Assembly: GCA_900544345.1 (NCBI GenBank)
Contig: UQUR01000009.1
Coordinates: 13,916-77,915 of the forward strand
DNA length: 64,000 nt
Source: an uncultured Sutterella sp.
GTDB taxonomy: Bacteria; Pseudomonadota; Gammaproteobacteria; Burkholderiales; Burkholderiaceae_F
Direction: 5' to 3'
The notes beneath the pieces were generated by a model, which was not told the DNA's origin, made no database searches, and saw nothing but the letters and a program-made list of their open reading frames with translations. The translations under genes and the position numbers were made by a program. Each line of letters opens with the position of its first letter. The stretch's first letter is position 1. This document shows, piece by piece, positions 10,174 through 17,364 of this stretch.

Positions 10174-10198
10174 TTTTGGGCCATTATCAGAGCCATTA
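10174..10198 (+). repeat. Integrase arm-type site, left
   Basis: The 14-mer TTTTGGGCCATTAT is followed after two bases by GAGCCATTA. The same composite 25-base element (23 of 25 identical) occurs inverted at 47594-47618 beside the integrase gene. Repeats confined to the two prophage ends fit arm-type binding sites of a tyrosine recombinase. Confidence 0.6.
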
Positions 10199-10240
10199 TT
10201 ATCCCGACCTCTAATCCGTCGCTATTTATCAAAGTTTTCT

Positions 10241-10462
10241 CTATTTTACAGGATCATTGGTGCATTGCTTCAAGGTACGAGTCAGCTTTTCGGAGTAGCT
10301 GCTCACCTCTGATCGCCAATTCTGCAAGTCGATCTCGTTGATTACGGCAGGTTGCCAAGTCTGTATTGGCACTACGGAATTTTGCGAGCTGGCGCAACCG
10401 CTCATCATAAGCACTGCGCTCATCATCATGAGCGGCAATAAGATTTTGCATCTTCTGCTCAT
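10241..10462 (-). CDS. Rz1: Outer-membrane spanin lipoprotein, Rz1-like (nested in Rz)
   Basis: A 73-residue protein in a different frame, almost wholly inside the Rz gene. It has a lipoprotein signal peptide with the lipobox MSGC and a short periplasmic part containing proline. Together with Rz it would bridge inner and outer membrane and fuse them at the end of lysis. The nested Rz/Rz1 arrangement is characteristic of phages of Gram-negative hosts. The ATG at 10462 and the lipobox position decide the start. Confidence 0.85.
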   Translation of the reverse strand: MSRRCKILLPLMMMSAVLMMSGCASSQNSVVPIQTWQPAVINEIDLQNWRSEVSSYSEKLTRTLKQCTNDPVK

Positions 10463-10631
10463 AAACGTTCTTTACCTCATTTTGTGCATCAATAATTGCT
10501 TGAGCTTGCTCTAGACGAAGAGTCTGCAACGCAAGTTCCCCTTCTGTTTCTGCTTTGTTGTACCCAATCCGATAACACCCGAAAGCAAAAAACACTATCA
10601 ACAAAAACATTCCCAATGTTTTCAATGACAT
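10254..10631 (-). CDS. Rz: Inner-membrane spanin, Rz-like
   Basis: A 125-residue protein with one N-terminal membrane anchor (LGMFLLIVFFAFGCYRIGY) and a long charged helical periplasmic region (about residues 28-120). This is the i-spanin architecture. It follows the endolysin gene after 4 bases and encloses Rz1 in another frame. It acts last in lysis, with Rz1, on the outer membrane. Confidence 0.85.
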   Translation of the reverse strand: MSLKTLGMFLLIVFFAFGCYRIGYNKAETEGELALQTLRLEQAQAIIDAQNEVKNVYEQKMQNLIAAHDDERSAYDERLRQLAKFRSANTDLATCRNQRDRLAELAIRGEQLLRKADSYLEAMHQ

Positions 10632-10635
10632 TTTC

Positions 10636-11082
10636 TTAACTCAGGAAAAGTACATACTCAGCTTTTCGCCGATTGAATAGACCGTCAATTCGTTTACCAC
10701 CTGCATAACAAAAATCAAGGAACTCTGTAGCAGCTGCCTCTGTATCTCCAGCATTTAATTTACGCAGTAATGCTGAACGAGATACTGCTGTGACACCGAC
10801 ATTAAACGCCAAAGAGGTTAACGCTATGAATTCATTTTCTGTTACGGGAACATTGATATAGTGAGATAACTGATTCACATGGCTTTGAATGTCTTCAATC
10901 AACCACTGTTGAGCCTGTTCTTCGGAACAGGTATCACCAAGCTGCACTTCTTTTGTGTGTCCATAGCCAATTGTCCAAATACCAGCTGAACAACGATACG
11001 CCGTCAAGCGTTTACCTTCCCACGATGCGATAAACTGCGCTGCTATCGCAGGATCATAACTACCATAAGGTTGTACTTTCAT
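10636..11082 (-). CDS. Endolysin, GH24 lysozyme
   Basis: A muramidase that cuts peptidoglycan for host lysis. The GH24 motif is clear: SWEGKRLTAYRCSAGIWTIG followed by YGHT, giving a catalytic Glu (about residue 22 from this start), Cys at the usual Asp/Cys position, and Thr. The C-terminal FNRRKAEYVLFL is also typical. No signal-anchor segment is present, so it should depend on the holin. ATG at 11082 is preferred over the in-frame ATG at 11088, which overlaps the holin stop. Confidence 0.92.
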   Translation of the reverse strand: MKVQPYGSYDPAIAAQFIASWEGKRLTAYRCSAGIWTIGYGHTKEVQLGDTCSEEQAQQWLIEDIQSHVNQLSHYINVPVTENEFIALTSLAFNVGVTAVSRSALLRKLNAGDTEAAATEFLDFCYAGGKRIDGLFNRRKAEYVLFLS

Positions 11083-11084
11083 GA

Positions 11085-11570
11085 TCACTCCTTTTTTGTA
11101 AGCTTAATTGGCAAAGTACGTGAAGCCTTTTCTTCAAGATATTGATTAATTGCATATAGGATATATCTCAAAATCGGAGGAACAACACTGCCTAAGCCCG
11201 CCCTTTCAAGGTTTTTAATAATGGATCCGAACTCCCCTGCTGTATAGGCAGTCAACACCACTGACTGGACGAAATAAAAACCAATTAAATCGTGGAGAGC
11301 TGCATCTAAACCATGCGCAAGGGCAATAATGCTAAACATTGTCATCTTCCGGAGAACTCCCCAGAACAATCGTTGCCCGGACCAACTATGATTTTTTATT
11401 GCGGCCAACCAAGCAGTCAGAAAATCACAAGCAACAAAAATTGCTAACCACAACATCAGAGGAGCAATATTTCCAAAAGCAAACGAGAATGCCGCTCCTA
11501 TTGCACCTCCTAGCGCCATCAACGCCCGCTCCGCTCCTTGAGGCAAAAGGCTTAACATCGTATTAACCAT
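11085..11570 (-). CDS. Phage holin
   Basis: A 161-residue hydrophobic protein with about three membrane segments (ALGGAIGAAFSFAFGNIAPLMLW..., KMTMFSIIALAHGLD..., IGFYFVQSVVLTAYTAGEF) and a charged C-terminus (KASRTLPIKLTKKE). The family resembles toxin-secretion/phage-lysis holins (Phage_holin_4 type), including the LTAYTAGEFGSIIKNLERAG segment. It would form the membrane lesion that lets the endolysin out. The start is set at the ATG at 11570 with GGTGGT upstream; a TTG lies in frame at 11582. Confidence 0.82.
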   Translation of the reverse strand: MVNTMLSLLPQGAERALMALGGAIGAAFSFAFGNIAPLMLWLAIFVACDFLTAWLAAIKNHSWSGQRLFWGVLRKMTMFSIIALAHGLDAALHDLIGFYFVQSVVLTAYTAGEFGSIIKNLERAGLGSVVPPILRYILYAINQYLEEKASRTLPIKLTKKE

Positions 11571-11589
11571 TTCTACCACCAATAAAAAA

Positions 11590-11612
11590 GGGAACTAGTT
11601 TTCCTAGTTCCC
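11590..11612 (-). terminator. Intrinsic terminator between the radical SAM cassette and lysis genes
   Basis: A 9-bp perfect stem (GGGAACTAG / CTAGTTCCC) with a 5-base loop. On the minus strand it is followed by TTTTTT. It would end transcripts of the radical SAM cassette before the holin unless late antitermination is active. Confidence 0.85.
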
Positions 11613-11632
11613 CTTAAATTAGAACAATCTTT

Positions 11633-12622
11633 TTATTTAAAAAGTGATTCAAATCTTTCTTTGAATCCATACTTTTCAATCAATTTAACGATGATTGGGA
11701 TCATTGTTCGATTAACATAACAGTCCAAATCAGTTACAGAAGCTACACAAGAGCAACGGCATATCTCCCAATGCTCACACGTCTTACACTTCTGTGGGAT
11801 GAAACTATCCATTAATTCCAGACTAGGCATATTGTCGATGGTCCCGATAACGTTTGTACCATATGGGCATTGCATGATCGTTCCATCAAGATTCACACTA
11901 GTGAGAATTTCATTGCAACAAGCTGTGCCATGTTTGATTTTGCTTTTTACATACCATCTTGCCGCTAGGTGCTTAATAACACTATCGTCAATCTCTCCGA
12001 CCGACCAACAGTAGAATGCTTGATCCAATTGTCGCGTCGCTTGCTCAATGAAGCGATCTGCCACTTCACGAGTAAACTCTGCATTGGGCGCTTCCTTTGT
12101 TTGATGAATCCAGTTAATCTTTAAAAAGTCTGTATCGACCCAGCATTTCAAATTGTTGTCCTCAACAACTCCCTTCATATCTTTAGCGAAATCCCGGAAA
12201 GAAAAATTAGGATCACTAAAAATAGTACAAGTGCTCAATCCTCTTTTTAATCGATTAACATTGGACCATTGTATCGGTACAGCCAAATCTCGCCCGCCAC
12301 ATCGACCATCATAGGAAATGGCATACATGACGTTGTAATCATTAAAAAATTCTGCGATTTCTGGAGTCAAAAGGGTTCCATTACTCATCATACGATAAAC
12401 TGCATCGTGGCCAAGTTCCGTCATGATGCGCTTGATGGTGTCAAAATACATCAGCGGCTCACCGCCACTGAATGTTATTCTCTTAAACCCCTGCTCTTTG
12501 ATCCACTGAACCAAGCGGGGGTGTTCCGTAAAGCTTTTTTGGACTTGATGGCAATGCGGGCAAGATAAATTACAAGCCGTCCCCAGCTTCAACAGCAAGC
12601 GTTTGGGCAGTTCTTTTTGCAT
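11633..12622 (-). CDS. Radical SAM/SPASM protein 3 of the phage cassette
   Basis: 329 residues from the chosen start. The radical SAM cluster motif is C17-x3-C21-x2-C24 (CNLSCPHC) and the SAM-binding motif is GGEP at about 53-56. The C-terminus has a SPASM-type set of cysteines (about C235/236, C252, C279, C282, C288, C290, C292, C301), so auxiliary iron-sulfur clusters are likely. SPASM proteins mostly modify ribosomally made peptides. An earlier in-frame GTG exists at 12682, but ATG 12622 has AAAAGGA five bases upstream and puts the CxxxCxxC at the usual distance. The gene overlaps the upstream gene by 53 bases and is followed by a terminator. The substrate is unknown; the Hint protein of the same operon is the obvious candidate. 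Confidence 0.9.
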   Translation of the reverse strand: MQKELPKRLLLKLGTACNLSCPHCHQVQKSFTEHPRLVQWIKEQGFKRITFSGGEPLMYFDTIKRIMTELGHDAVYRMMSNGTLLTPEIAEFFNDYNVMYAISYDGRCGGRDLAVPIQWSNVNRLKRGLSTCTIFSDPNFSFRDFAKDMKGVVEDNNLKCWVDTDFLKINWIHQTKEAPNAEFTREVADRFIEQATRQLDQAFYCWSVGEIDDSVIKHLAARWYVKSKIKHGTACCNEILTSVNLDGTIMQCPYGTNVIGTIDNMPSLELMDSFIPQKCKTCEHWEICRCSCVASVTDLDCYVNRTMIPIIVKLIEKYGFKERFESLFK

Positions 12623-13343
12623 AAAAATCCTTTTGGGCTGCACGAACAAGGGCTTTGTTTTGCGTAAACTCTTTACTGACACTCTCAGAGTCTTTTATAT
12701 CTAAAACAGACTGCCCATCCGCTGCCTTCAACAAATTGATTAAGACCCCTTCCGCTTCCGGGTGATCTTGCAAATACAAACGAGTCAAAATATCAACTTG
12801 CGCTTCAAGGTAAGAGACCGAGTTCCGTTGATCAATACGACCCAGCATGTCGGACTTAATGCGATGAAGTTTTAAAAATTGCTCTGCCAGCGAATCTCTT
12901 CGGACTAAGTTGAACATCCGCAACGCAATATTGCCGTCTTCTTCGATGTCTTCAAACCCCTCTATCGCATCATGCCCCCAAAAAACTTGAATAATTGACT
13001 CATCGATATTTTCATGAACAAAGATTCTGAAGAGACGATAGCGATTATCCAGTCGGTTCTCTGGAGTCGTCGGCATTCCGTTGGCCAGTGAATAGTTTTT
13101 CAACGGATCAAATGTCATGATTTCATAACCGGCTTCGGTCATGATGATCCGACATTCCACTAGACGACCCACCCAGTTATTTAAATTGATGTTGAAATCG
13201 AGAATTAAATCACCTTCTGTGCGATCGACATTGGCTGCCGTACCAACCGTCCCCGACAGGACACCTTTTTCAGAGTCAAAATCAAAATTCAATGTGTAGC
13301 GTCGAGGCATATAGTCACTGGGACTTACTCTTAAAATTTTCAT
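12570..13343 (-). CDS. Uncharacterised protein between two radical SAM genes
   Basis: A 257-residue protein I do not recognise. The N-terminal half looks beta-rich (RRYTLNFDFDSEKGVLSGTV, EGDLILDFNINLNNWVG). The C-terminal half looks helical (SYLEAQVDILTRLYLQD and following). It has a single cysteine, no signal peptide and no membrane segment, so it is unlikely to be an iron-sulfur enzyme. The start overlaps the previous stop as ATGA and has GGAG eight bases upstream, and its 3' end overlaps the next gene. Tight coupling to three radical SAM genes suggests a partner, chaperone or peptide-recognition role (inference only). Confidence 0.8.
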   Translation of the reverse strand: MKILRVSPSDYMPRRYTLNFDFDSEKGVLSGTVGTAANVDRTEGDLILDFNINLNNWVGRLVECRIIMTEAGYEIMTFDPLKNYSLANGMPTTPENRLDNRYRLFRIFVHENIDESIIQVFWGHDAIEGFEDIEEDGNIALRMFNLVRRDSLAEQFLKLHRIKSDMLGRIDQRNSVSYLEAQVDILTRLYLQDHPEAEGVLINLLKAADGQSVLDIKDSESVSKEFTQNKALVRAAQKDFYAKRTAQTLAVEAGDGL

Positions 13344-14407
13344 TGCTTGATCTCCAATTCCGTTTTGTTATCAATAAAACTGACAACACTCGCCCACTTC
13401 GTACGTATCATTTCGCATTTTTGTCGTTGGGCTTTCGAAGGCTTTTCAAATGGGCAACCTCCTCGGCAAAAAAAGAACGCAGGACATTTAAAGCAACCCT
13501 TTGTCTCTAAATACGCATCCCGCAAACGCTTTGTCTCTTCTTTAGCCCGTTCATACAACACTTCGTACTCATCAGCAATGGTGCCAATCTTGACATTGAA
13601 GTTTTTGCATAAATAAACATTCCCCTGAGTATCAACTGATAAAACACTTTTACCCGCTCCACAAGGAGCAAAATCGGGAAATTCTGGATGATTCAAACAA
13701 CTCAACGCCTCTTTTAGATAACGGTTAAAAGTTGAAGCTCCAATCGTTTTCTGCTCATTAGTCCACGATTGCTCTAACTCATCCCCCATCTGCTTATAAC
13801 TCTTCAACAGTGTCGGAATATCAAAATTACACAATCTTGGATCAGTGCACTCGTTACAAATCAACTCTTCATGCGAGACATGAGCACCGGGAAGTTTTGA
13901 TTCAATATGATTGAAAAATGCGTAATAGTCTTGATTGAGAGCCGAGATCACTCCATCAATCTCCCGATGTTCCAATCGATTAAACCGCAAGACAAACTCG
14001 GGATCATCCAACATATCAATCTGACGAGTCACCTTCGTATTTGGACCATCATGAGACAAAACAAAACGGACTTTGTGCTTATTGAAAAATTCAACATCCT
14101 CATCGGTGAGATTGGAGCCATTACTAATCACAAGGGAATTGAAATTATCCTTGCAATGCTCAACGACTTCATGAATTGTCTCTCTATAAAGAAGAGGTTC
14201 ACCGCCTTGGAAATGAAGTGTTGGTTTAAATCGCATGGGCAACTGATAAGCGATATCATCAAGCCAAGCCAACACTTCAGGGTTAATTTGCTTCTTGCAT
14301 CGGGGTTTGTTGTCGTGTTGGATGCAGTAAATGCAGTTAAAGTTGCAAGCCGTCCCCAAAATTAGAGCAATCTTTCGAATGTTATAAACAGAATTCGGGA
14401 TCATCAT
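13340..14407 (-). CDS. Radical SAM/SPASM protein 2 of the phage cassette
   Basis: 355 residues. The radical SAM motif is C21-x3-C25-x2-C28 (CNFNCIYC); the SAM motif is QGGEP at about 67-71. A SPASM-like C-terminus has C249, C267, then C305-x2-C308-x5-C314-x3-C318 and C331. An extra C184-x2-C187-x5-C193 group (CNEC....C) lies mid-protein. The fold is that of anaerobic sulfatase-maturating-type enzymes, many of which act on peptides. The start has AAGGAA seven bases upstream and overlaps the preceding gene by 26 bases. Although all three radical SAM proteins of the cassette share the fold, their sequences differ strongly outside the motifs. Confidence 0.9.
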   Translation of the reverse strand: MMIPNSVYNIRKIALILGTACNFNCIYCIQHDNKPRCKKQINPEVLAWLDDIAYQLPMRFKPTLHFQGGEPLLYRETIHEVVEHCKDNFNSLVISNGSNLTDEDVEFFNKHKVRFVLSHDGPNTKVTRQIDMLDDPEFVLRFNRLEHREIDGVISALNQDYYAFFNHIESKLPGAHVSHEELICNECTDPRLCNFDIPTLLKSYKQMGDELEQSWTNEQKTIGASTFNRYLKEALSCLNHPEFPDFAPCGAGKSVLSVDTQGNVYLCKNFNVKIGTIADEYEVLYERAKEETKRLRDAYLETKGCFKCPAFFFCRGGCPFEKPSKAQRQKCEMIRTKWASVVSFIDNKTELEIKQ

Positions 14408-15323
14408 TGCTAATTTCCTTATGCTTTATGGCACTCTTAACCTCAATTTTCTTGATTCTGCTTTGACAAAAATGTGGACTACGGTTTTGCCCTTGGCCTT
14501 TACAGGCCGAGTAAACAACACATGTTTTATTCGGGCACGTAACCAAATCTCCCCATTCTCGTCTTTTGGCAATAACCTCTTCTATCGTTGAAAGTACTGT
14601 CCCATACTTGTGATCGATTTCAGCCATCCCGACCAGATCACCATTGGGTAACACATTGACTCCAGAGCCTTTGTACGCAAATGGGATTGGGTTGGTGTAG
14701 TCAAGATCTAATAGTTCACAATGCATGGAACCATCACGAAAAGCCCTGTAGTCAAATCCTTCAACGAGCTCTGGATGCAAATACTTATCAACAAAAACCG
14801 CGTTATAGTGAAAATAGAAATGGCGAGGAATCTGGGCTTTTATTTCCAAGTAATTTTTATATGGATCAGGATTCTTACTAGTACAGCAACAACAAAACGT
14901 TAGGTGATCAATGCTCATGACAAGCGACTTGATTTCCGGATCTTGCAAAATATCAACACCTCGCAACCATTGTGTTGCGCTTCCGTCATAGCTAACCCAT
15001 GTCTCAACCTTATGTTCATTGAGGTAATCTACAATGTCCCGAGTCAGATTTAGTCCATTGGTCATCACTTTCAAGTGCATTCCCTTTGGAGCATAAGAGA
15101 AGAGTTCCTGGACCTTATCCCAATGCAGTAGTGGCTCCCCGCCGCTTGCGACCAATGCTTGCGTTTTGCTTGGATCGAGTTGGCCTAGAAATTCACGCAT
15201 CAAGTCATTGAACTCCGGTACCTTGGGAATGCGACCGGCATTACGATAGCAGTACCGACAAGACAGATCACAATCCATGCTCAACGGGACACAAACTCGA
15301 TTCAGTCCTATGAATTTGCTCAT
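14382..15323 (-). CDS. Radical SAM protein 1 of the phage cassette
   Basis: 313 residues. The radical SAM motif is C18-x3-C22-x2-C25 (CDLSCRYC); GGEP is at 61-64. It has an odd run of four cysteines (FCCCCTSK, 144-147). The C-terminal cysteines (C263, C268, C274, C286, C312) are fewer than in a full SPASM domain, so it probably has a reduced auxiliary-cluster (twitch-like) region. The start codon overlaps the stop of the Hint-protein gene (ATGA) with GGGGG upstream, so the two are translated as a coupled pair. This proximity makes it the most likely first modifier of the Hint protein (inference). Confidence 0.9.
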   Translation of the reverse strand: MSKFIGLNRVCVPLSMDCDLSCRYCYRNAGRIPKVPEFNDLMREFLGQLDPSKTQALVASGGEPLLHWDKVQELFSYAPKGMHLKVMTNGLNLTRDIVDYLNEHKVETWVSYDGSATQWLRGVDILQDPEIKSLVMSIDHLTFCCCCTSKNPDPYKNYLEIKAQIPRHFYFHYNAVFVDKYLHPELVEGFDYRAFRDGSMHCELLDLDYTNPIPFAYKGSGVNVLPNGDLVGMAEIDHKYGTVLSTIEEVIAKRREWGDLVTCPNKTCVVYSACKGQGQNRSPHFCQSRIKKIEVKSAIKHKEISNDDPEFCL

Positions 15324-16027
15324 ACAACCCCCGCAAACAACACACGATCTCCATTCAAGTACCCAATAAATGAGCTGTCACAGATCGGCGAGTAAGTGGG
15401 CGTATCCACAGGAGCGGATTGCAGTTTTGCACCGTTAAGTTCAGAGACATTGGACGGAACGGCATAAGCACCCTTGACGCCGTTCGGGGCTTGCAACACT
15501 GAATCGAATAGTGAATCAATATTTGGGACATATCCCATATCTCCCAAAAAGATAACGTGGTCAGAGGTCACAACACCTTTGTTTGGCAAAACATAGACCT
15601 TTCGATGCCCAACAGTATTTTTTGCAATGCCCAAAACTGGGTGCCAACATTCATCGACTCCCCAAATTTGATCGCCAACCTGAATTTGAGAAACTTCTAA
15701 AAGACCTCGGCTGGTTATGGTGTGCCCACTGACAAAACATCCGTCGGAATCGGAATCACAGACATCAACATCAACGTCACAGGTACAATTGAGCGTCCCA
15801 TACTTCCCAAGCAATGTTCCTACGTCAACACCTGCTGAATTTTTAAAACCCACGTTGCCATAGGAGGCGTAACAATACGTCTTGTTGTACCAACCCTTGC
15901 CCAAATCAATTCCATTTTTTTGAATGATGTTGAATGTCTGGTTGCCACTAGAAGAACCATTGCCCGCAAACAGGTTATTCCCAAGATCGACACCATCTGA
16001 TTTTTTCAAGCCTGAATCAATTGCCAT
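15320..16027 (-). CDS. Small phage protein with 27-residue repeats, Cys/Asp-rich segment and C-terminal Hint domain
   Basis: 235 residues in three parts. Residues 5-85 hold three repeats with exact 27-residue spacing, each centred on G(V/I)D(L/V)G at 12, 39 and 66. Residues 81-97 are Cys/Asp-rich (CTCDVDVDVCDSDSDGC). From C97 there is a Hint (hedgehog/intein) domain: CFVSGHTIT block A, IQVGDQIWG, and block B TSDH at 154-157. Hint domains cleave the bond before their first Cys through a thioester. There is no C-terminal His-Asn-Cys, so intein-type splicing is not expected; hedgehog-like cleavage or ligation is. The gene starts 6 bases after the fibre gene and is coupled to three radical SAM genes. 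It could be a virion fibre-tip protein or a peptide precursor (inference). Confidence 0.85.
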   Translation of the reverse strand: MAIDSGLKKSDGVDLGNNLFAGNGSSSGNQTFNIIQKNGIDLGKGWYNKTYCYASYGNVGFKNSAGVDVGTLLGKYGTLNCTCDVDVDVCDSDSDGCFVSGHTITSRGLLEVSQIQVGDQIWGVDECWHPVLGIAKNTVGHRKVYVLPNKGVVTSDHVIFLGDMGYVPNIDSLFDSVLQAPNGVKGAYAVPSNVSELNGAKLQSAPVDTPTYSPICDSSFIGYLNGDRVLFAGVV

Positions 16028-16033
16028 GATTAG

Positions 16034-17353
16034 TTATGCCTCCAATCGTTTGATACGCGTTTCAAGCTCTTTGACCTTAGCCAACAACACGGCAACGATA
16101 GCGTTGTAGTCGAGAGCCAGGTATCCTTCGTCATCTTTAGACACTGCCTCCGGATATAGTCTTTGAACTTCCTGTGCGATTAGACCGTAGTGTTTAATAC
16201 CGTCTGACCTTAACGTGTAACGGTAGGCGTAAATACCATCCAAGCTTGGGGAGGCTATTTCCTCCAAAGCGTCCTTCATGCGAATGTCCGAAGTCGACTG
16301 AACCGTCCCACCTTTAAGAGTGCCTGTTACTGTCAAGTTGCCATTAATGCTCTGCCCACCTCCGGTATGAATCATGGTTTTACCGGTTGAGGTGATTGTT
16401 CCGGCATTCATATAAACAGGAACGGTCGTGGAACCAACGTTAGAAGAACAGGCCGTAGGTGCTCCTGCATTAAGATAGATAGGTTTAGAGGCACCTCCGA
16501 CATTGGCAGTTCCCAATTTAGTGGCGGTAGTTGCCGAGTCTGCCGTCGCCGCTGATGCCGCCTTGGCGCTAATACCTAAATAAGTGGACGCAGCAGAAGT
16601 CTTGGTTAAAAAAGTGTCCAGGGTTGTCTGAAGATTGGCGACGTCGGCAATCACATGAGTGTGAGTGACTGCTGCCTTACCTGCCAAACCGCTTGCCATT
16701 TCGGCTTTGGTCGCATACGTCTGAGCTGCTTCATCTTTTCCAAGCGGGTTACCCATGGACGCTGCATAACCCTTTGCCTCATCTCTTGCTGCCTCAGCAC
16801 CTACCTTCGCATTTTCAGCGGAAGTGGCGCTATTTGAAGCATCAACAGACTTTTGAGAGGCGGTATTAGCAGAAACTTGGGCGGAAGAGGCGGACGAAGC
16901 CGCTGCTGTTTCAGAGTTCTTAGCATTCGTTTCAGATACCTTTGCAGCATTTTTTGAAGCATCAGCTTGAGACGCACTGTTAGCAGCTTGACTGGCACTT
17001 GAGCTTGCTCCGGAAGCACTGTTTGCTGCTTCGGCAGCCTTGGTAGTTGCTTGAGTTGCTGCCGCCTCTGCCGCGACTTTAAATTCTTGAGCACTACCTT
17101 TAAAACCCTCAAGCTGCGTTTTGTACTCAGCAAAAAAGTCTGCTAACTGGTGTAGGTTTTCCGCATCAGGTTCAATACCATTTTGTTCTAACAGCGTTGT
17201 AAACTCGACCATGAGCATATAAAAAAACCACGCACCTAGCGTGGTTGGAGCTCTTCCGGTTCTGGCGTCCCCATCAGATGGATAACCTACTGATGGATGT
17301 GCTGGACGCTCTGGCGGAGTTTCTACTGCGTCCGCTAAAAACTCAAACTTCAT
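16034..17353 (-). CDS. Phage tail fibre with C-terminal S74 intramolecular chaperone
   Basis: 439 residues. Residues 1-75 form an attachment domain also found in the next fibre protein (PPERP...GYPSDG...LGAWFFYML). Residues about 90-215 are an Ala/Ser-rich heptad-like region typical of trimeric fibres. Residues 355-439 match the endosialidase-type chaperone (peptidase S74): SDIRMKDALEEI, YGLIAQEVQRLYPEAV, and a coiled-coil end. These domains trimerise the fibre and cut themselves off before the Ser, here about S355. It would bind the host receptor. Its stop lies 6 bases before the Hint-protein gene. Confidence 0.88.
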   Translation of the reverse strand: MKFEFLADAVETPPERPAHPSVGYPSDGDARTGRAPTTLGAWFFYMLMVEFTTLLEQNGIEPDAENLHQLADFFAEYKTQLEGFKGSAQEFKVAAEAAATQATTKAAEAANSASGASSSASQAANSASQADASKNAAKVSETNAKNSETAAASSASSAQVSANTASQKSVDASNSATSAENAKVGAEAARDEAKGYAASMGNPLGKDEAAQTYATKAEMASGLAGKAAVTHTHVIADVANLQTTLDTFLTKTSAASTYLGISAKAASAATADSATTATKLGTANVGGASKPIYLNAGAPTACSSNVGSTTVPVYMNAGTITSTGKTMIHTGGGQSINGNLTVTGTLKGGTVQSTSDIRMKDALEEIASPSLDGIYAYRYTLRSDGIKHYGLIAQEVQRLYPEAVSKDDEGYLALDYNAIVAVLLAKVKELETRIKRLEA

Positions 17354-17364
17354 ACCTCACTCCT

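Noticed and set aside
15320..16027. Possible intein in the Hint protein
   Set aside because: No C-terminal His-Asn pair and no downstream extein; hedgehog-type processing is the better reading.
11633..17353. Diversity-generating retroelement near the fibres
   Set aside because: No reverse transcriptase gene and no template/variable repeat pair was found.
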